DNA of 19,489 bases from Ruminococcaceae bacterium UBA945 (GTDB taxonomy: Bacteria; Bacillota; Clostridia; Oscillospirales; Acutalibacteraceae), in NCBI GenBank assembly GCA_002293315.1, contig DBCZ01000060.1:8482-27970 (forward strand). Reading direction: 5' to 3'. Each line of letters starts with the position of its first letter. Positions within the stretch are counted from its first letter, which is position 1. Both the position numbers and the translations under genes were made by a program. Shown in pieces: positions 14,612-19,489 of this stretch. The notes below the pieces were generated by a model that saw only the letters and a list, made by a program, of their open reading frames with translations, did no database searches and was not told where the DNA came from.

Positions 14612-14680
14612 ATGAAATATACATATATCCCGAAGGGAGTTTGTTCAAGAAAAATTGAAATTGAGCGTAGCCATAAATGA
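14612..14680 (+). pseudogene. 5' remnant of a TSCPD-domain protein gene
   Basis: After a good ribosome site (AGGAG overlapping the permease stop) an ATG opens a 22-codon frame starting MKYTYIPKGVCSRKIEIE. This matches, from memory, the conserved N-terminus of the small TSCPD family (normally about 80-90 residues ending with a TSCPD motif). After about 18 residues the match stops (ERSHK, then TGA) and the remaining domain, including the glycine-rich and TSCPD segments, is absent from the next 47 bases in any frame. The break near 14665 suggests deletion or replacement of the 3' part when the region up to the sulfatase gene was acquired. A functional microprotein is possible but unlikely. Confidence 0.7.
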
Positions 14681-14727
14681 AATCTTAACTAATAGATAGA
14701 CCTGAGATTGATGAAGGAGCATCCACA

Positions 14728-16707
14728 ATGAAAAAGTGTTTTTTCAAGCGCGGAATATCACTCACTTTGATGGGAGCATTGCTTTTATTGAGCGCATGCA
14801 ATAGCTCAGAGAACGCATTGAATGTTGAACTCAAGGAGGCAACGCAGTATACCGCCGAAAAGAATAAGGCGGTTTATGACATTCTTGATTTCAATGACGA
14901 GCAAGAGTTTGAATTTGCCGAACGCGGTCTACTTGCTTCGCCTGAAGCACTGGAAATCACTGATGAGAGTGGTGAGGTGGTATGGAGCCAGAAGGCCTTC
15001 GCTTTTGTTGAGGACAAAAAAGCGCCGGATACATCTAACCCCAGCCTGTGGCGGCATTCGCAGCTCAACCATTTATACGGGTTGTTTGAGGTGACGGACG
15101 GCATATACCAGGTACGCGGATATGACCTTGCAAATATCACGTTCATCGAGGGAAGCACCGGCTGGATTATCTTTGACCCTCTGACAAATGTGGAAACTTC
15201 AAAGGCGGCATTGAAACTGATAAACGATACTCTCGGCGAGCGCCCGGTTACAGGGATTGTCATCAGCCATCCCCACACTGACCACTACAACGGAATAAAG
15301 GGCATTGTGAGCGAGGAGGAAGTGACCGAACGCGATATTCCCATAATAGTCCCCAATGGCTTCGTCGAAAGCGCCGTGAGCGAAAATGTTTATGCGGGCA
15401 ATGCGATGCTGCGCAGGGCAGACTATATGTACGGCAAGAATCTTGAGCCGGGAGAGAAAACGAGGCTTGCAGTAGGGCTCGGCATCGGCGTACCTATCGG
15501 AACAGCTTCATATATTTCCCCGAATGACATTATAATGGAGACGGGAGAGCTTCGCACTGTAGACGGAATCACAATGGAGTTTCAGATGACGCCCGGCACT
15601 GAAGCGCCTGCTGAAATGAACACATGGTTCCCTGATAAAAAGGCGCTCTGGGCGGCGGAAAATTGCACCGGCACGCTTCACAATCTTTACACTCTGCGCG
15701 GGGCGCAGGTTCGCGACGGCAATGCCTGGGCAAGATATATCATGGAGGCCGTAACGAGATACGGCGGAGAAGCCGAGGTGGTTTTTCAATCGCACAACTG
15801 GCCGCATTGGGGCAATTCCGTTATAAATGAATATATGGTAAACACTGCGGCAATGTATAAATTCATCAATGACCAAACTCTGCTCTATATAAATCAGGGC
15901 TATACTTCAGATGAGATTTCAAATATGCTCAAGCTGCCGGAGAAGCTCGAAAAAGTGTGGTATACGCGCCAATACTACGGCACGGTGGCTCATGACGCCA
16001 AGGCCGTTTATCAGCGCTATATGGGGTGGTATGATGCGAATCCGGCTCATTTGAACCCGCTTACTCCGGACGAGAATGCCAAGAAAACCGTGGAATACAT
16101 GGGCGGCGCGGCCGAAATCATGAAGAAAGCCAAGGCAGACTTTGAAAAGGGCGAATATCAATGGGTTGCAGAGGTGACGACGAAGATAATCTTTGCTGAC
16201 CCGCAAAATCAGGAGGCACGCTATCTCTGTGCAGATGCCTTGGAACAGCTCGGATATCAGGCCGAAAGCGGCGTGTGGCGCGCGGCATATCTAACAGGCG
16301 CAAAAGAGCTGAGAGAGGGAAGAACCGCCGTGGAAGTGACGACGTCCTCCGGTGGAAGCGATATTCTGCGCTCCATGGAGCCATATATGGTCTTTGATTA
16401 TATGGGAATCCATCTTGATTCAAATAAGGCTCAGGATTTAGAGCTGAAAATCAACTTCAATGTTGAGGGAGACACAACATATCTAATCACGGTTAAGTCG
16501 GGTGTTCTGCTTTATCAGGCAGATGTAATTGCCGATGACGCAGACGCGACGGTGACTGTGCCGAGCAAACAGGTAATGTCGCTTCTCCTTTCACCCGAAG
16601 CTTCAAACAGCGAGCAAATCATGATTGACGGCGATGAAGCCGTGCTTGATAAGCTCAATGAATTTATGGTAAGCTTCAAGCCCGACTTCAATATAATCGA
16701 GCCATAG
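14728..16707 (+). CDS. alkylsulfatase-family metallo-beta-lactamase-fold lipoprotein
   Basis: A 659-residue protein with a lipoprotein signal: basic start, hydrophobic run and lipobox LSAC with C24, so it should be anchored outside the membrane. The metallo-beta-lactamase core carries HPHTDH at 181-186, the SdsA1/BDS1-family block AENCTGTLHNLYTLRGA with E311, and H356 in SHNWPHWGN. A helical dimerisation region (about 380-520) and a C-terminal SCP2-like domain (about 535-659) complete the alkylsulfatase layout. Family members cleave primary or secondary alkyl sulfates (dodecyl sulfate in SdsA1) to alcohol and sulfate; the native substrate here is unknown. AAGGAG lies 8 nt before the ATG. No own promoter is evident; it follows the TSCPD remnant and ends at a strong terminator. 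Confidence 0.9.
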   Translation: MKKCFFKRGISLTLMGALLLLSACNSSENALNVELKEATQYTAEKNKAVYDILDFNDEQEFEFAERGLLASPEALEITDESGEVVWSQKAFAFVEDKKAPDTSNPSLWRHSQLNHLYGLFEVTDGIYQVRGYDLANITFIEGSTGWIIFDPLTNVETSKAALKLINDTLGERPVTGIVISHPHTDHYNGIKGIVSEEEVTERDIPIIVPNGFVESAVSENVYAGNAMLRRADYMYGKNLEPGEKTRLAVGLGIGVPIGTASYISPNDIIMETGELRTVDGITMEFQMTPGTEAPAEMNTWFPDKKALWAAENCTGTLHNLYTLRGAQVRDGNAWARYIMEAVTRYGGEAEVVFQSHNWPHWGNSVINEYMVNTAAMYKFINDQTLLYINQGYTSDEISNMLKLPEKLEKVWYTRQYYGTVAHDAKAVYQRYMGWYDANPAHLNPLTPDENAKKTVEYMGGAAEIMKKAKADFEKGEYQWVAEVTTKIIFADPQNQEARYLCADALEQLGYQAESGVWRAAYLTGAKELREGRTAVEVTTSSGGSDILRSMEPYMVFDYMGIHLDSNKAQDLELKINFNVEGDTTYLITVKSGVLLYQADVIADDADATVTVPSKQVMSLLLSPEASNSEQIMIDGDEAVLDKLNEFMVSFKPDFNIIEP

Positions 16708-16721
16708 GCCGAAATCATACT

Positions 16722-16757
16722 AAAGAAAAGCCTTATTCTAAGGCTTTTCTTTTCTTG
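16722..16757 (+). terminator. terminator after the alkylsulfatase gene
   Basis: A perfect 14-bp stem, aaagaaaagcctta (16722-16735) and taaggcttttcttt (16739-16752), with loop ttc, ends in a T-rich tail. The A-rich 5' side means it could also work on the minus strand, but no gene reads into it from the right. Confidence 0.9.
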
Positions 16758-16787
16758 TTGTAAATGAAAAAGATTATCGTTTTGGGC

Positions 16788-16815
16788 TTGACATAGAGAT
16801 ACAGTGTGGTATAAT
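16788..16815 (+). promoter_or_regulatory. ctsR operon promoter
   Basis: Consensus TTGACA (16788-16793), 16-bp spacer, consensus TATAAT (16810-16815). The strongest promoter match in the window, as expected for a repressor-controlled heat-shock operon. Confidence 0.9.
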
Positions 16816-16821
16816 AATAAA

Positions 16822-16838
16822 GGACAAAGAAAGTCAAA
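16822..16838 (+). promoter_or_regulatory. CtsR operator (CtsR box)
   Basis: GGACAAA-GAA-AGTCAAA matches the CtsR heptad repeat (RGTCAAA, NAN, RGTCAAA) with one mismatch in the first heptad. It sits at the expected transcription start, so bound CtsR would block initiation. The gene downstream is ctsR itself, which supports autoregulation. Confidence 0.85.
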
Positions 16839-16856
16839 GGCAAAGGAGAAGGAAAA

Positions 16857-17309
16857 ATGAGAATAAGTGACAATGTGGCGAATTATATTCTGGAGCTTAT
16901 GGATGCGGCCGGCGGCACTGCTGAAATCCAGCGCAATGTGCTTGCCGAAACCTTGGGCTGTGTGCCCAGCCAGATAAATTATGTTATAACCTCGCGTTTC
17001 TCGCCGGAACACGGATATATAGTCGAAAGCAGAAGAGGCGGCGGAGGGTATATACGCATTATAAGGCGTCAGCTGCCCAAGGAGGATATGATAATGCATA
17101 TCATCAATTCAATCGGGGAGTCTCTTGACGCAGGCTCGGTGCGCATGATGATTGAAAACATGCTTAATCAGCAGATCATGTCGCCGATAGAAGCCAACCT
17201 CATAGCGGCGGCGACCGGGGATAAAGCCTTGGCAGCGCTTGAAAAGGAAGACAGAGATAAAGTGCGTGCTGAAATATTCAAAAGAATGCTTCTGATTTGC
17301 AGAGGCTAG
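16857..17309 (+). CDS. ctsR: transcriptional repressor of class III heat-shock genes CtsR
   Basis: Dimeric winged-helix repressor of clp genes. The 150-residue protein shows the N-terminal helix-turn-helix (about 20-48, TAEIQRNVLAETLGCVPSQI) and the wing RRGGGGYIRI at 59-68, whose glycine-rich tip (G61-G64, after R60) acts as the heat sensor in Bacillus/Geobacillus CtsR. A C-terminal helical domain follows. AAGGAG lies 8 nt before the ATG. It heads the operon with mcsA and clpC and is preceded by a consensus promoter and a CtsR box. In organisms with McsB, that kinase helps inactivate CtsR; none is encoded here. Confidence 0.96.
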   Translation: MRISDNVANYILELMDAAGGTAEIQRNVLAETLGCVPSQINYVITSRFSPEHGYIVESRRGGGGYIRIIRRQLPKEDMIMHIINSIGESLDAGSVRMMIENMLNQQIMSPIEANLIAAATGDKALAALEKEDRDKVRAEIFKRMLLICRG

Positions 17310-17322
17310 AAGGGGTGATAAT

Positions 17323-17715
17323 ATGCTATGTACAAAATGCAGGCAGAACCAGGCGAACTTTCACATAAAAGTGATGATGAACGGAGCGCTGACAGAAGCG
17401 CATCTCTGCGAGAACTGTATGCAAAGATTTGGAATGCTTGACATTGAACCGAGCTCTGGAAATGGTTTTGGCAGCTTTTTCAGAGGCACAGGATTTCTTG
17501 ATTCGATGAATCCGGCAATGCCGAAATATGATATGCCTCTTGCCGGAATGCGGCAGATAGGCTTCCACCCGCCGGATGTGCCGGCAATGGTTTCCATACG
17601 TGAAGAGACGGCGCTTGAGGAGAAGCAACGGCTTCTCAAAGAGGCAATCGCCGAGGAGAATTATGAGCAGGCGGCTCATTTACGAGATGAAATAAAGGCG
17701 CTTGAGGCGCAGTAA
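17323..17715 (+). CDS. mcsA: short McsA-like protein (zinc finger plus UVR motif)
   Basis: A 130-residue cytoplasmic protein in the mcsA position of the ctsR operon. The N-terminal zinc finger has two CxxC pairs, C3/C6 and C29/C32. The C-terminal UVR motif (about 99-128, LKEAIAEENYEQAAHLRDEI) is well conserved and is the kind of element that contacts Clp ATPases. Bacillus McsA is about 185 residues with a second zinc finger (CPKC...CSEC) in the middle; that finger is missing here, replaced by a low-complexity Gly/Met/Pro-rich stretch (about 44-90). AAGGGGTG precedes the ATG. The stop TAA overlaps the clpC ribosome site, so no mcsB lies between. It probably acts as a ClpC adaptor rather than a kinase activator. 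Confidence 0.85.
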   Translation: MLCTKCRQNQANFHIKVMMNGALTEAHLCENCMQRFGMLDIEPSSGNGFGSFFRGTGFLDSMNPAMPKYDMPLAGMRQIGFHPPDVPAMVSIREETALEEKQRLLKEAIAEENYEQAAHLRDEIKALEAQ

Positions 17716-17726
17716 GGAGTGACATT

Positions 17727-19489
17727 GTGTATAGATTTGACGGTTTTACTGATAAGGCAAACAAGGCGATGAATCTGGCGATACAGTCTGCGGAGGAGCT
17801 TGGGCATGATTATATCGGCAGCGAGCATGTTCTGCTCGGACTTTTGCGCGAGGGCTCGGGAACAGCTAATAACGTTTTGAATAAGCTCGGCGTTTCGGAA
17901 GACGCAACGTTGAAGCTGATAAGAGACAGAATCGGCACAGGAGAAAAAAAGCATCTGACGGCACAACATTTTTCGCCGAGCACAAAGAGAATAGTTCAGC
18001 TCGCGGTGATGATTGCCGCGAAAACAAGTGGAGGTAATTATGTAGGCACAGAGCATATTTTGCTCGCAATAATCGAAGACAGCCAAAGCTACGCGATGAG
18101 ATTTCTCGCCGCACAGGGCGCGTCGCCCAATATTGTGATTGCCGAGATGCAGGATATACTCAGAGGCGCCGCGAACAGGCAGGGCAGTGCAGACGATACC
18201 GTCGGCGGAAAGAGCGGCGAGAAAACGATTGAAAAATTCGGCAGAGACCTTTCTCAGCTTGCGCAGGAGGGTAAAATCGACCCTGTGATAGGCAGGCAAA
18301 CAGAGATTGAGCGCGTCATCCAAATTCTCTCGCGCCGCACGAAGAATAATCCGGTGCTAATCGGTGAACCCGGTGTGGGTAAAACAGCGGTCGCGGAGGG
18401 CTTGGCAATTAAAATACGCGAGGGAGAGGTGCCGGAAATCCTCAGGGGCAAGAGAATTATTTCGCTTGATTTAACGGGAATGATTGCAGGCACGAAGTAT
18501 CGCGGAGATTTTGAAGAGAGAATCAAATCCGCTATTGACGAGGTCAAGGAAGACGAGAGCATTATCCTCTTCATTGATGAGCTTCACACGATTATCGGCG
18601 CAGGTGCTGCGGAGGGCGCTTCCGACGCCGCAAATATCCTGAAGCCCTCTCTTGCAAAGGGTGATTTTCAGGTAATAGGCGCCACCACAATCAATGAATA
18701 TCGTAAGCACATTGAAAAAGACGCAGCCTTGGAGAGGCGATTCCAGCCGGTTCTCGTCGGCGAGCCGAGTGAAGACGAAGCCATAGAGATTCTTAAGGGC
18801 CTTAAGGACAGATATGAGGCACATCATAAGGTAGAAATCAGGGACGACGCCGTTGAGGCGGCCGTGACGCTTTCAGCCAGATATATCACAGACAGGTTCC
18901 TGCCTGATAAGGCGATTGACCTTATTGACGAGGCGGCCTCGAGAGTGCGCCTGCGTGTTTTCACCGCACCGGAAAACCTTCAGGAGCTTGAAGGTAGGGT
19001 GAAGGACATCGAGCGTGAGAAATCAGCGGCGGTGACCTCACAGGATTTCGAGCAGGCGGCGATTCTCCGCGATAAGCAGAAGGCAGCTGAAGCAGAACTT
19101 GAAAAAGAGCGCGACGAATGGGCGGCAAAGAACGAGCGCAGCAATACCGTCGTCACGCCCGAGGATATAGCTGACATAGTTTCTATGTGGACAGGCGTGC
19201 CTGTTTCGCAGCTCACAGAGGAGGAGAGCGAGAGGCTTCTCCGCCTTGAAGAAACTCTCCACAAAAGGGTCATCGGGCAAAACGAGGCGGTCACGGCTAT
19301 AGCCAAGGCAATCAGAAGAGGCCGTGTCGGCCTTAAGGATAAAAACAGGCCGATTGGCTCGTTCATCTTCCTCGGTCCGACGGGCGTGGGCAAGACGGAG
19401 GTGGCGCGGTCGCTCGCCGAGTTCCTGTTCGACGACGAGCACAACATGGTGCGCATCGACATGTCGGAGTTTATGGAGAAGCACAGCGT
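17727..19489 (+). CDS. clpC: ATP-dependent Clp protease ATP-binding subunit ClpC (partial, runs off the window)
   Basis: Hsp100 unfoldase that feeds ClpP. The first 587 residues are present. The ClpN double repeat occupies about 1-145 (GSEHVLLGLL and GTEHILLAII). AAA module 1 has Walker A GEPGVGKT at 213-220, Walker B ILFIDELH and GATT. The middle domain contains a UVR-like segment DFEQAAILRDKQKAAEAEL, diagnostic of ClpC rather than ClpB. AAA module 2 begins with Walker A GPTGVGKT at 550-557. The start is a GTG at 17727, 7 nt after AAGGAG (17714-17719), which overlaps the mcsA stop; the frame stays open to the window end. Regulation is by CtsR at the operon promoter. Confidence 0.95.
   Translation, partial: MYRFDGFTDKANKAMNLAIQSAEELGHDYIGSEHVLLGLLREGSGTANNVLNKLGVSEDATLKLIRDRIGTGEKKHLTAQHFSPSTKRIVQLAVMIAAKTSGGNYVGTEHILLAIIEDSQSYAMRFLAAQGASPNIVIAEMQDILRGAANRQGSADDTVGGKSGEKTIEKFGRDLSQLAQEGKIDPVIGRQTEIERVIQILSRRTKNNPVLIGEPGVGKTAVAEGLAIKIREGEVPEILRGKRIISLDLTGMIAGTKYRGDFEERIKSAIDEVKEDESIILFIDELHTIIGAGAAEGASDAANILKPSLAKGDFQVIGATTINEYRKHIEKDAALERRFQPVLVGEPSEDEAIEILKGLKDRYEAHHKVEIRDDAVEAAVTLSARYITDRFLPDKAIDLIDEAASRVRLRVFTAPENLQELEGRVKDIEREKSAAVTSQDFEQAAILRDKQKAAEAELEKERDEWAAKNERSNTVVTPEDIADIVSMWTGVPVSQLTEEESERLLRLEETLHKRVIGQNEAVTAIAKAIRRGRVGLKDKNRPIGSFIFLGPTGVGKTEVARSLAEFLFDDEHNMVRIDMSEFMEKHS

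Noticed and set aside
14681..14727. Continuation of the TSCPD domain in another frame
   Set aside because: The 47 bases are stop-rich (taa, tag, tag, tga in close succession) and show none of the glycine-rich or TSCPD segments.
17716..17726. A hidden or degenerate mcsB between mcsA and clpC
   Set aside because: Only 11 nt separate the two genes, filled by the clpC ribosome site and spacer.

Overview
This window looks like chromosomal DNA of a Bacillota (Clostridia) bacterium, probably of a gut-associated type. The grounds are: AGGAGG-type ribosome binding sites with frequent TTG/GTG starts, strong sigma-A style promoters (TTGACA/TATAAT), a ctsR-mcsA-clpC heat-shock operon with a CtsR box, a bifunctional BirA with a BioY transporter subunit, type III pantothenate kinase, a dockerin-type surface protein and a TSCPD-family remnant. 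Base composition is moderate and no rRNA, CRISPR array, transposase or phage structural gene is visible. Nothing in the window amounts to an obviously new multi-gene system; the interest lies in several unusual local arrangements.

Layout. 1-222: tRNA-Pro(GGG) on the minus strand with its own promoter and terminator, followed downstream by a 23-bp copy of its 3' end in a small inverted-repeat element. 356-3488: gltX and glnS (GluRS and GlnRS) as a coupled pair. 3532-5166: birA-bioY with a predicted BirA operator across a near-consensus promoter. 5212-6234: a zinc-dependent dehydrogenase. 6290-8340 (minus): an M20 dipeptidase (pepV type) coupled to an HD-domain protein, separated from the dehydrogenase by a bidirectional terminator. 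8537-10491: coaX and an integral membrane flippase-like protein of the YbhN/AglD type. 10620-11954: a single-gene unit for a membrane-anchored beta-rich protein with a C-terminal dockerin-like module. 12099-14600: HD-domain protein, ABC ATPase and ABC-2 permease, the last two overlapping by 113 nt in different frames. 14612-14680: a 22-codon 5' remnant of a TSCPD gene. 14728-16707: an alkylsulfatase-family lipoprotein. 16788-19489: ctsR, a short mcsA and the 5' part of clpC; mcsB is absent from its usual place.

How it works together. The left half is core information processing (tRNA-Pro, GluRS, GlnRS) and vitamin/cofactor handling (biotin uptake and attachment, CoA synthesis). The centre and right contain accessory envelope functions (flippase-like protein, dockerin protein, ABC exporter, secreted sulfatase), each bounded by promoters or hairpin terminators. 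The right end is the protein quality-control operon under CtsR. The most noteworthy points are the overprinted acidic/basic tails of the ABC pair, the TSCPD remnant at the permease/sulfatase junction, the joint absence of mcsB and of the second zinc finger of McsA, the BirA operator, and the tRNA-Pro 3'-end duplication.
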